A stretch of DNA of 24,822 nt from UBA5794 sp965368815. Lineage in GTDB: Bacteria; Actinomycetota; Acidimicrobiia; Spongiisociales; UBA5794. Position numbers and translations under genes: made by a program. Numbering within the stretch: the stretch's first letter is position 1; each line of letters opens with the position of its first letter. Location: the NCBI GenBank assembly GCA_965368815.1, contig CBDUOH010000029.1, positions 1 through 24,822 on the forward strand, read 5' to 3'. Positions 1-5,827 of this stretch are shown one piece after another. The notes under the pieces were generated by a model. The model did not search any database. It saw only the letters and a program-made list of their open reading frames with translations, and had not been told where the DNA came from.

Positions 1-73
1 GTGGGCGATACTGGATTTGAACCAGTGACCCCTGCCGTGTCGAGGCAGTGCTCTGCCGCTGAGCTAATCGCCC
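1..73 (-). tRNA. tRNA-Val (GAC)
   Basis: On the minus strand this folds as a full cloverleaf. The 7-bp acceptor stem pairs GGGCGAT with ATCGCCC, the T-loop reads TTCAAAT, and the anticodon stem CTGCC/GGCAG encloses the loop TCGACAC, giving anticodon GAC (valine, GUC codons). The discriminator A is at position 2 and position 1 is a C, consistent with an encoded CCA cut by the window edge. It is the last of three tRNA genes in this stretch and is separated from the other two by a membrane-protein gene. Confidence 0.93.
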
Positions 74-120
74 TCAGTGGTCGTCGGAAGATAGCGGTCG
101 CATCCGGGAAACCGCAACGT

Positions 121-1203
121 TCAGGCTTGTGGTGTCGTCGGGGTCGTCCGGGAGCGCTCCCGACGCCACAAGATGAGCGTGACAACGCCGATGATGACCT
201 GTGGGAAGTATGTCGCCGCCCGCCAGACGAGCGTTGCTGCCAGGGCCGAGTCGGTTGCCATACCGAACGTGCCGAGCATGCCGATGATGATGGCGTCGGT
301 TGTCCCGAGTCCACCGGGTGGGATCGGGACGAACGTGGCCAGCCGGCCGAGCGAGAACGCAGCGAATGCCTCCATGAGCGACACGGGCCCACCAAACCCA
401 CCCTGGAGTGCCACAACGGCGAGGTACAGGATCGCAAACTGTGCCAGCTGCTGAGCCACATTGGCAATGGTGATGAGCACCCATCGGTTGGATACGACCC
501 CGATGATGGACGCCCTGAATCCGGCAATGACCTCGGCTGCGTCGACCTTGACGCCCCTGCGGGTCGCTTTTGCTACCCAGGCGACGACCGAGTCGGCCCA
601 TCCGCCGATCCTTCGAGCGATGGTCTCACTCCGGAGAACGAGTGCCCAGCCCCCGATCGTCACGACGACGAGAACGCCTGCCGCGATCGTCCTGATGACG
701 TCATCGGTGCCGCTCTGGCCCGTCATGGTCAAGCCGATCACAGCGATGAGCGGGAGCGTCATGGTCACCAACGAGTTCCACACTCCTGTGATACCGATCG
801 CTGCCGTCGTGGGTGTCGCCGCGTAGCCGTAGCTCGAGAGCATGCCGAATTGGAGCGCCAGTCCCAGAGCCCCTCCGGCAGGAACCACGTTCGAGACCAT
901 GAATGACGTCTGGCGGGTGTAGAACGCGTGCCGGAAAGCCAGGCCGGGCATCGCGGCTGTATAGGGGTACACGTACCCGATGATGAGGGCGCCGGTGGCA
1001 GCGATGATCAACCCGATCTCGACCGTGGCCATGGTGGTGATCGCCGTCCACGCTGCCGAGTAGTCACCGAACTGTGGAAGAACGACCACGAAGACGACGA
1101 TGAGCAGCGCCACGGTCAGAATCGAGGCAATGGCTTGCTGCCTCCCGAAACGGGGTTGGTCGCTCGCCTTGCCGTCGGTCGGTGGATCGCGATCAATCGT
1201 CAT
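121..1203 (-). CDS. Flippase-like / lysylphosphatidylglycerol synthase TM-region family membrane protein
   Basis: A 360-residue polytopic inner-membrane protein with roughly eight hydrophobic segments (for example near residues 25-43, 61-78, 136-158, 170-190, 243-265 and 332-346). Two short conserved-looking loops, NVVPAGGALG at 105-114 and VPIPPGGLGTTD at 292-303, are typical of the UPF0104/YbhN/AglD-like family (the transmembrane half of MprF), whose members are tied to lipid or lipid-linked sugar translocation. No cytosolic LPG-synthase domain is fused, so the substrate cannot be assigned. I chose the ATG at 1203 because it follows a purine-rich GAGGGGGAAG. A longer reading upstream would run through the tRNA-Cys gene. 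The C-terminal tail is Arg/Thr-rich and probably cytosolic. The gene sits between tRNA-Cys and tRNA-Val on the same strand. Confidence 0.8.
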   Translation of the reverse strand: MTIDRDPPTDGKASDQPRFGRQQAIASILTVALLIVVFVVVLPQFGDYSAAWTAITTMATVEIGLIIAATGALIIGYVYPYTAAMPGLAFRHAFYTRQTSFMVSNVVPAGGALGLALQFGMLSSYGYAATPTTAAIGITGVWNSLVTMTLPLIAVIGLTMTGQSGTDDVIRTIAAGVLVVVTIGGWALVLRSETIARRIGGWADSVVAWVAKATRRGVKVDAAEVIAGFRASIIGVVSNRWVLITIANVAQQLAQFAILYLAVVALQGGFGGPVSLMEAFAAFSLGRLATFVPIPPGGLGTTDAIIIGMLGTFGMATDSALAATLVWRAATYFPQVIIGVVTLILWRRERSRTTPTTPQA

Positions 1204-1287
1204 CTCGTGACTTCCCCCTCGGGACGGGGCGGGTATGCCGGGTGGTGCACTCGCAAGTCGGCACAGTAGGGCGCTCGAAACACGATT

Positions 1288-1361
1288 TGGAGGCGACGGC
1301 GGGACTCGAACCCGCGTACAGGGTTTTGCAGACCCTTGCCTAGCCACTCGGCCACGTCGCC
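1288..1361 (-). tRNA. tRNA-Cys (GCA), CCA encoded
   Basis: Minus-strand cloverleaf with acceptor stem GGCGACG/CGTCGCC, T-loop TTCGAGT, and anticodon stem AGGGT/ACCCT around the loop CTGCAAA, giving anticodon GCA. The discriminator is U, as usual for tRNA-Cys. The template shows tgg at 1288-1290, so the 3' CCA is encoded in the DNA. Confidence 0.95.
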
Positions 1362-1368
1362 GAACGGA

Positions 1369-1392
1369 AAAGGCGGCCGCGAGACCGCCTTT
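1369..1392 (-). terminator. Hairpin between tRNA-Gly and tRNA-Cys, terminator or processing stem
   Basis: Perfect 8-bp stem AAAGGCGG/CCGCCTTT with an 8-base loop. On the minus strand the right arm ends in TTTT, giving a short U-tract. It lies exactly in the 39-bp gap between two tRNA genes, so it could be an intrinsic terminator after tRNA-Gly or simply a spacer hairpin in a tRNA co-transcript. Confidence 0.5.
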
Positions 1393-1400
1393 CCCTTCCG

Positions 1401-1473
1401 AGCGGACGACCGGGTTCGAACCGGCGACCTCAACCTTGGCAAGGTTGCGCTCTACCAGCTGAGCTACGTCCGC
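1401..1473 (-). tRNA. tRNA-Gly (GCC)
   Basis: Minus-strand cloverleaf with acceptor stem GCGGACG/CGTCCGC, T-loop TTCGAAC, and anticodon stem CAACC/GGTTG around loop TTGCCAA, giving anticodon GCC. The discriminator is U. CCA is not encoded (CGG follows), unlike the neighbouring tRNA-Cys. The gene starts 32 bp after the dut stop codon on the same strand. Confidence 0.94.
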
Positions 1474-1505
1474 GCAGGCGTGATGGTATCACGCAGCTGT
1501 TCTTT

Positions 1506-1943
1506 CTATGACCCTGACACGCCGGTCGATCCGAACCCACCAGCACCGCGATGTGTGTCATCGAGCGTCTCCACATCGACAAACTCGGGCTCCTCAACCG
1601 CCATGATCACGAGCTGAGCAATCCGATCACCGATGCGCACCTCAAAGGGTTCGTCCCCGTGGTTGGTGAGCCCGACCCGCAGTTCTCCCCGATAACCCGA
1701 GTCGATGAGTCCCGGGGCGTTGGACACCGTCACCCCGAGCTTGATGGCCAGGCCGGACCTCGGCAGCACGAATCCGGCGTAGCCGGTCGGGATGGCCATC
1801 GACAGCCCGGTGCCGATCAGCGCACGGCCACCAGGTGGAATCGTCACCGACTCGGCTGCGGCCAGATCGGCCCCCGCATCGCCCTCATGGGCCCGGGCGA
1901 GCATCGGAATCCGTGCGTGAGTTCGAACCACAGGTATCTTCAT
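1506..1943 (-). CDS. dut: Deoxyuridine 5'-triphosphate nucleotidohydrolase (dUTPase)
   Basis: A 145-residue homotrimeric-type dUTPase that hydrolyses dUTP to dUMP and PPi, keeping uracil out of DNA and feeding thymidylate synthesis. All five family motifs are visible: DAGADLAA (22-29), PRSGLA (61-66), GLIDSGYRGEL (78-88, with the catalytic Asp 81 and Tyr 84), IGDRIAQLVI (104-113) and the C-terminal RGAGGFGSTG (132-141) that closes over the active site. Length is normal for the family. The ATG at 1943 is preceded by GGGAGAA and begins exactly where the fold should start; the open frame further upstream is Arg-rich and not dUTPase-like. It is head to head with the membrane-protein gene at 1973, only 29 bp apart. 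Confidence 0.96.
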   Translation of the reverse strand: MKIPVVRTHARIPMLARAHEGDAGADLAAAESVTIPPGGRALIGTGLSMAIPTGYAGFVLPRSGLAIKLGVTVSNAPGLIDSGYRGELRVGLTNHGDEPFEVRIGDRIAQLVIMAVEEPEFVDVETLDDTHRGAGGFGSTGVSGS

Positions 1944-1972
1944 GTGCGGATTCTCCCACGGAGTTGGCACAC

Positions 1973-3292
1973 ATGGCGAAACAGAGCGGCGGCGGACACG
2001 ACGACGGTTCGTGGTTTCTCGAGGCGGTCGGAGCGACACCGCCCTCACCGACGGGGTCCGACGCCCTGGCCGAGCTGACCAAGGAGAACGAAATCGTCAG
2101 ACCGGACGCGGCATTCTCTGAACAGGAAACGGTCGTAAGCGACGGTCCGCCGAAGGCTGCGCAAGGTGACAAGGTCGCACCGGACGCAAAACGCGACATC
2201 ACGAGAATCACCAGGACCACCCAGATCACGTTCTCCTCCTTCGACGGCAACCCGGGCACGGCGAATGCCACCTTCGCAGCCCCCCTGCCAGGGCAAGCAT
2301 TCGCCGGTGCACCCAAGGCTCGCCCGGCCACCGCACCGACGATGCCGATGACCGTTCCGACTCCGCGGTCAGCAGAACCCACGACACCGATCACAACAGC
2401 AGCAGCACCCGTGCCACAGCACCCCCCGACATCGCCGCCCACCGTCGATCCCCAGCTGTCGGACAAAGTGAAGACGAACCGGTCCTTCCGGTGGCCGGTG
2501 CTCGGGGTCCTCGTGCTGCTGGTGATCATCGTGGCGATCGCCGCTTTCTGGCTACCGAGAGCCACCGAGGCCGAAGCCCTGACCGTCCGACAGGACTTCT
2601 ACGATTCCACATCGGCGGTGCGCAACCACCTCCCCCTATCCCAGTCTGCCCTCGACAGCATCACGAACCCTGCCTCAGGGACGGACCAGCTCGCCGATGC
2701 CATCCCCGCGATCGCCCAGCTCGACACGCTCGCATTCGCGATGCAGGAGGCCGCATCGGAACCACTGCCGTCCGTGTTCCCACTCGTACCGAAGGGCGCC
2801 ATCGACGATCTCGTCCCGCTCCAGGAACGTACGCTCCTGCTCGGCAAGGACGGGTCCGACCTCGCAAAGCACCTCGGAAACGGCTACATCTACCGCGTGT
2901 CGATCCCAGCCCTCATGGCTCCGGGGAACCTGCCAGCGTCGGCACAGACAGAAACCATCAGCACCCTGAGCATCACGCTCGCAGCGTCACTCGCCGATGA
3001 TGCGTCCGTCGTGGCCGAACTGCCCGAGGACCCGACGTTCGAATCGGTCCGCAATCAGGCCATCGCCAGCCATCAGCTCTACGGAACGTGGCAGAACCAG
3101 TACCTCGCCGCACTGACAGGCGAGGACCCACAGCGCGCCCAGGAACTCATCGACGAATTCGAGGACATGCGAGCGGCGCTCAACGCCACCAACGGCGAGG
3201 CGCTTGCCACTTTCCGTGTGGAGGCCGATCAGCGGATCGTGTCATATGCCGTCGATCTTGAGACGCACATGACGCTGCTCACCCAGTCCTGA
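1973..3292 (+). CDS. Unrecognised single-pass membrane protein with disordered N-terminus
   Basis: A 439-residue protein I do not recognise. Residues 1-170 are low-complexity and Pro/Thr/Ala-rich and predicted cytosolic, with a short ordered-looking patch WFLEAVGATP near the N-terminus (14-23). One transmembrane helix spans about 174-194. The rest (about 200-439) is a probably helical extracytoplasmic domain without cysteines or a motif I can name. The ATG at 1973 has only a weak ribosome-binding site (CGGAG) but is the first Met past the dut promoter region. It is divergent from dut and its stop lies 6 bp from the stop of nrdR, which runs the opposite way. The architecture resembles anchored extracytoplasmic proteins of unknown role in actinobacteria, but that is only a shape comparison. 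Codon use looks like its neighbours. Confidence 0.8.
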   Translation: MAKQSGGGHDDGSWFLEAVGATPPSPTGSDALAELTKENEIVRPDAAFSEQETVVSDGPPKAAQGDKVAPDAKRDITRITRTTQITFSSFDGNPGTANATFAAPLPGQAFAGAPKARPATAPTMPMTVPTPRSAEPTTPITTAAAPVPQHPPTSPPTVDPQLSDKVKTNRSFRWPVLGVLVLLVIIVAIAAFWLPRATEAEALTVRQDFYDSTSAVRNHLPLSQSALDSITNPASGTDQLADAIPAIAQLDTLAFAMQEAASEPLPSVFPLVPKGAIDDLVPLQERTLLLGKDGSDLAKHLGNGYIYRVSIPALMAPGNLPASAQTETISTLSITLAASLADDASVVAELPEDPTFESVRNQAIASHQLYGTWQNQYLAALTGEDPQRAQELIDEFEDMRAALNATNGEALATFRVEADQRIVSYAVDLETHMTLLTQS

Positions 3293-3298
3293 CGCCAC

Positions 3299-3757
3299 TC
3301 AGTCGGAATCGACCGGCTCAGCCTCGAGCGACGCGGCCTCTCGTTCGAAATCGCTCGCATCCTTGAACTCCTTGTACACGGACGCAAACCGAAGATAGCC
3401 GACCTCATCGAGGTCCCTGAGCCCGTCGAGCACGATACGACCGATGTCGTCCGCGTGGATGGACCCCTGTGATGAATACGCTGCCCGCTCGACGGTGGCA
3501 ACCAAGTCGTCGACGGCATCTTGGGGAACCGGGCGATCCGCGAGGGTTATCTCGACGCCGACTTTCACCTTGGAAGCGTCGAATGGTTGTCTACGCCCGT
3601 CCCGTTTGATGACGACCACGACCGAGGGCCGCTCAAATGTGGTGAACCGGTGCCCGCATCGTGGGCACTCACGTCGGCGACGAGTCGCTCGGCCCTCATC
3701 GGCCGAACGGCTGTCGACCACGCGGGTGTCGTCGGTGGTACACAGTGGGCAACGCAT
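3299..3757 (-). CDS. nrdR: Transcriptional repressor NrdR of ribonucleotide reductase genes
   Basis: A 152-residue NrdR. It has an N-terminal zinc ribbon with Cys 3, Cys 6, Cys 31 and Cys 34 (MRCPLC and CPRCGHRF), then an ATP-cone domain (about 46-136) that senses ATP/dATP and controls binding to NrdR boxes ahead of nrd operons. The start was set at the ATG giving MRCPLC, which is nearly invariant in the family; a Met seven codons upstream is less likely. No nrd gene or NrdR box is visible in this window, so targets are elsewhere. Downstream of the LysM gene on the same strand, with a 108-bp gap, it keeps the lexA-LysM-nrdR arrangement known in mycobacteria (Rv2720, Rv2719c, Rv2718c). Confidence 0.95.
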   Translation of the reverse strand: MRCPLCTTDDTRVVDSRSADEGRATRRRRECPRCGHRFTTFERPSVVVVIKRDGRRQPFDASKVKVGVEITLADRPVPQDAVDDLVATVERAAYSSQGSIHADDIGRIVLDGLRDLDEVGYLRFASVYKEFKDASDFEREAASLEAEPVDSD

Positions 3758-3811
3758 CGCCCCACGATACTCCCGCACAGAATCATGCTGCAGGGCGCCA
3801 GCCGGGTGAGT

Positions 3812-3829
3812 CGCCGGCCCGTGCCGGCG
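3812..3829 (-). terminator. GC-rich hairpin between the LysM gene and nrdR
   Basis: Perfect 7-bp inverted repeat CGCCGGC/GCCGGCG with a 4-base loop, 36 bp past the LysM stop codon. There is no U-tract on the minus strand, so it is at best a non-canonical terminator or an attenuating stem between the SOS gene and nrdR. Confidence 0.3.
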
Positions 3830-3865
3830 TCGCAGGGACGCAGGACGACGGCCGTACCCGCAGAA

Positions 3866-4153
3866 TCAGTTCCGAGTGATGGGGATCTCGAGAACCTGGC
3901 CGACCTGCAGGGCTCCGGCGTCGACCTCGTTGATCCGCTTGATGATGGCGACGACGGCCCGACGATCCATGCTCTCGGGTCCGTAATCGGCGGCGATCTG
4001 CCAGAGCGTGTCACCGCCACGGACCCGATACTCGAACGTCTCCGTGGGCTCGGGTGTGGCCTGCACAGCCGAGGCCAGGAGAAGAAGCACGACAACGACC
4101 GTGATGGAGATGATGGAGAGCGCCCGAATTCGTGCGCTTGCGATTGATGTCAT
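3866..4153 (-). CDS. Small membrane-anchored LysM protein, candidate SOS cell-division inhibitor
   Basis: A 95-residue protein with one hydrophobic segment (about 12-32, signal anchor or signal peptide) followed directly by a single LysM domain (about 41-91, starting FEYRVRGGDTLWQIA and ending near GQVLEIP). LysM binds the GlcNAc backbone of peptidoglycan, so it should sit on the outer face of the membrane. The ATG at 4153 has a good Shine-Dalgarno (AGGAG, 8 bp upstream). It is divergent from lexA behind SOS boxes, the same placement and architecture as Bacillus YneA (TM plus LysM) and mycobacterial Rv2719c/ChiZ, both damage-induced proteins that halt division. The role as an SOS division inhibitor is inferred from this context; sequence alone only shows a secreted or anchored LysM protein. 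No hydrolase domain is present. Confidence 0.88.
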   Translation of the reverse strand: MTSIASARIRALSIISITVVVVLLLLASAVQATPEPTETFEYRVRGGDTLWQIAADYGPESMDRRAVVAIIKRINEVDAGALQVGQVLEIPITRN

Positions 4154-4306
4154 GATTTCGACTCCTGTACCTCGAACTGCCCAGACGGAGCCTTTCAGCT
4201 CCTATGACCAAGGTACGGATCGGGTGTGACACTTTCGAGAGACCCGGGGGCGCCGCATCGCTCTCCAGTCGTGTGCCCAGGTTTCACAGTCTGGCCACCA
4301 CCCGAC

Positions 4307-4320
4307 CGAACACCTGTTCG
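4307..4320. promoter_or_regulatory. LexA (SOS) box 1
   Basis: CGAACACCTGTTCG matches the actinobacterial and Gram-positive LexA operator cGAAC-N4-GTTCg with both arms intact. It lies just downstream of the predicted start point of the LysM gene promoter, where a bound repressor would block elongation. Confidence 0.88.
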
Positions 4321-4331
4321 GTCATGACATG

Positions 4332-4360
4332 AACATATCGAACGTCTGTTCGATTGTCAA
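4332..4360 (-). promoter_or_regulatory. SigA-type promoter of the LysM gene with embedded SOS box
   Basis: On the minus strand TTGACA (4355-4360) and TATGTT (4332-4337) are separated by exactly 17 bp, close to consensus. LexA box 2 fills the spacer, so repressor and RNA polymerase should exclude each other. Predicted transcription starts near 4325, leaving a leader of about 170 nt before the ATG at 4153. Confidence 0.65.
4339..4352. promoter_or_regulatory. LexA (SOS) box 2
   Basis: CGAACGTCTGTTCG has both arms of the operator intact. It is centred 32 bp from box 1 and 30 bp from box 3, and lies inside the spacer of the LysM gene promoter. Confidence 0.9.
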
Positions 4361-4380
4361 GACGTAATCGAACATATGTT
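4354..4380 (+). promoter_or_regulatory. Candidate lexA promoter
   Basis: TTGTCA (4354-4359) and TATGTT (4375-4380) are spaced 15 bp, a little short of optimal. The -35 is the same heptamer as the LysM gene -35 read on the other strand, and the -10 lies in LexA box 3. An alternative is TTGGTC (4380-4385) with TAACCT (4403-4408), 17 bp apart, with box 3 overlapping its -35. Either way lexA would be autorepressed. Confidence 0.4.
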
Positions 4381-4382
4381 TG
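4369..4382. promoter_or_regulatory. LexA (SOS) box 3, slightly degenerate
   Basis: CGAACATATGTTTG has an intact left arm and a right arm with one change (GTTTG for GTTCG), suggesting weaker binding than boxes 1 and 2. It is the box closest to lexA (47 bp before the start codon). Confidence 0.78.
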
Positions 4383-4429
4383 GTCCCGAACCGAAAACCC
4401 GCTAACCTGCGCTCGACGAAGGAGGCCAC

Positions 4430-5062
4430 GTGGCAGAACGGACAACGCTCACCAGCAGGCAGCGGGAGATTCTCGACCTCATCAGCGCGACGGTTGCCGA
4501 ACGCGGGTACCCACCATCCGTGCGGGAGATCGGTGACGCAGTCGGTCTGAGCTCCCCATCAACGGTGCACAGCCACCTCTCGACACTGGCTGCCGAGGGG
4601 TACATCCGCCGCGACCCAACCAAGCCACGAGCCATCGAAGTCATCGAACCCGACGGTGCCATCCACATCTCTCGGGCGGCCATCCGAGATGTCCCACTCG
4701 TCGGGCACATTGCTGCAGGGTCACCGATCCTCGCCGAGGAGGACATCGAAGAGGTCTATCCCCTTCCCACCGAGCTCGTCGGTCAGGAACCCGTGTTCAT
4801 GCTGCGGATCCGAGGGGATTCGATGATGAATGCAGGCATCCTCGATCGTGACTATGTGGTGGTCCAGAAGCAGGAGACTGCCCGGAACGGCCAGATCGTC
4901 GCCGCGTTGGTCGACGGCGAGGAAGCCACCGTCAAGCGTTTCGAGAAGAACGACGTCGGCATCGTGCTCCATCCCGAGAACGACAGCTACGAACCGATGG
5001 TGTTCACCGACGGTGTCACGATCGTCGGTGTCGTCGTGGCGGTCCTCCGACGGATCGACTGA
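4430..5062 (+). CDS. lexA: LexA repressor / SOS self-cleaving protease
   Basis: A 210-residue LexA. The N-terminal winged-helix domain (1-70) begins LTSRQREILDLI and carries the recognition helix around SSPSTVHSHLSTL. The C-terminal S24 peptidase domain has the self-cleavage bond Ala 96-Gly 97 (HIAAGSP), catalytic Ser 131 in RGDSMMNAGI and Lys 169 in ATVKR. RecA filaments would trigger cleavage. The start is GTG at 4430, with a strong AAGGAGG 5-6 bp upstream. Three SOS boxes precede it, so it represses itself and the divergent LysM gene; a further box lies at recA. Its stop is 6 bp from the dapF stop on the other strand, with no room for a conventional terminator. Confidence 0.98.
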   Translation: MAERTTLTSRQREILDLISATVAERGYPPSVREIGDAVGLSSPSTVHSHLSTLAAEGYIRRDPTKPRAIEVIEPDGAIHISRAAIRDVPLVGHIAAGSPILAEEDIEEVYPLPTELVGQEPVFMLRIRGDSMMNAGILDRDYVVVQKQETARNGQIVAALVDGEEATVKRFEKNDVGIVLHPENDSYEPMVFTDGVTIVGVVVAVLRRID

Positions 5063-5068
5063 CGGAGC

Positions 5069-5827
5069 TCAGCCGATCGACCCGCTGAACACGATTTCGG
5101 CGGGACCTTCCATCCAAGCGCCTTTGTCGTCGATCGAGATCACCAGCTCGCCCCCACGAAGGTGTACACGCACCGGTTGCTCGAGGCCGTGGACCTTGTG
5201 CGCCATGTACGCCGATGCTGTGGCGCCGGTACCCGATGCCTGGGTCTCCCCCACACCCCGTTCCCAGATCCGCGCCTTGATGCCCTCACCGTCTTCGAGC
5301 ACTTCGACGAACTCGACGTTGGTGCGGTTCGGGAAGAGCGGGTCGTTCTCAACGGCCGGACCGATCGTGTCGACGGCGGCATCATCGACGTCCTCCACGA
5401 AGATCACTGCATGTGGGTTGCCGATCGACAGAGGATGGATCGACTCCCCCGCCACCGACAGGGTCTCGGTCCGGTATCCCATGGGGACACCCACGAACGC
5501 CCGCACGGTGTCACCCTTGACGTGCACCGGGTGCTCCCCCACCGCTGTGTCGACGATGAATTCAGGTCTCGTGACCCAACCGCGTTCGTACGACAGTCGC
5601 GCGATGCATCGCAGTCCATTGCCACACATCTCGGCCTCACCACCGTCCGCGTTCCAGTACCGCATCCTGACGTGATCGTCGCCGGTGGGTTCGATCACGA
5701 GGACTCCATCGGCCCCGATCCCAGAGCGCCGATCACACCATGCAACAACATCGTCGGCAGCGGGTTCGAATGGTCCGTCGAACACGATGAAATCGTTGCC
5801 GAGGCCCTGAACCTTCACGAAGTCCAC
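5069..5827 (-). CDS. dapF: Diaminopimelate epimerase, second catalytic Cys replaced by Ser
   Basis: A 252-residue DapF, which interconverts LL- and meso-diaminopimelate in the lysine and peptidoglycan pathway. The N-terminal motif GLGNDFIVFD and the first catalytic Cys 68 in EMCGNGLRC are standard. The second active-site motif, normally G-E-T-x-x-C-G-T/S-G, reads GETQASGTGATA, with Ser 198 (codon TCG) where the second catalytic Cys is expected; the GTG of the motif and the rest of the fold are intact. The start is GTG at 5827 with AAAGGA upstream; it overlaps the end of miaA by 13 bp, so the two are translationally coupled, as in mycobacteria. The overall assignment is secure, but whether the Ser enzyme is a full epimerase is open. 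Confidence 0.93.
   Translation of the reverse strand: MDFVKVQGLGNDFIVFDGPFEPAADDVVAWCDRRSGIGADGVLVIEPTGDDHVRMRYWNADGGEAEMCGNGLRCIARLSYERGWVTRPEFIVDTAVGEHPVHVKGDTVRAFVGVPMGYRTETLSVAGESIHPLSIGNPHAVIFVEDVDDAAVDTIGPAVENDPLFPNRTNVEFVEVLEDGEGIKARIWERGVGETQASGTGATASAYMAHKVHGLEQPVRVHLRGGELVISIDDKGAWMEGPAEIVFSGSIG

Noticed and set aside
96..117. A weak hairpin (GCGGT/ACCGC) overlapping the end of the flippase gene and its downstream gap
   Set aside because: Only 5 bp with a long loop and no U-tract; not distinguishable from chance.
1..906. A 301-codon open frame on the plus strand covering tRNA-Val and the flippase gene
   Set aside because: Rich in Arg, Asp, Glu and His with no family features; it is the antisense shadow of a clear membrane protein and crosses a tRNA.
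4329..4343. A possible fourth LexA box (GAACATATCGAAC)
   Set aside because: Only the left half fits; the right side lacks GTTC. It coincides with the -10 element of the LysM gene promoter.
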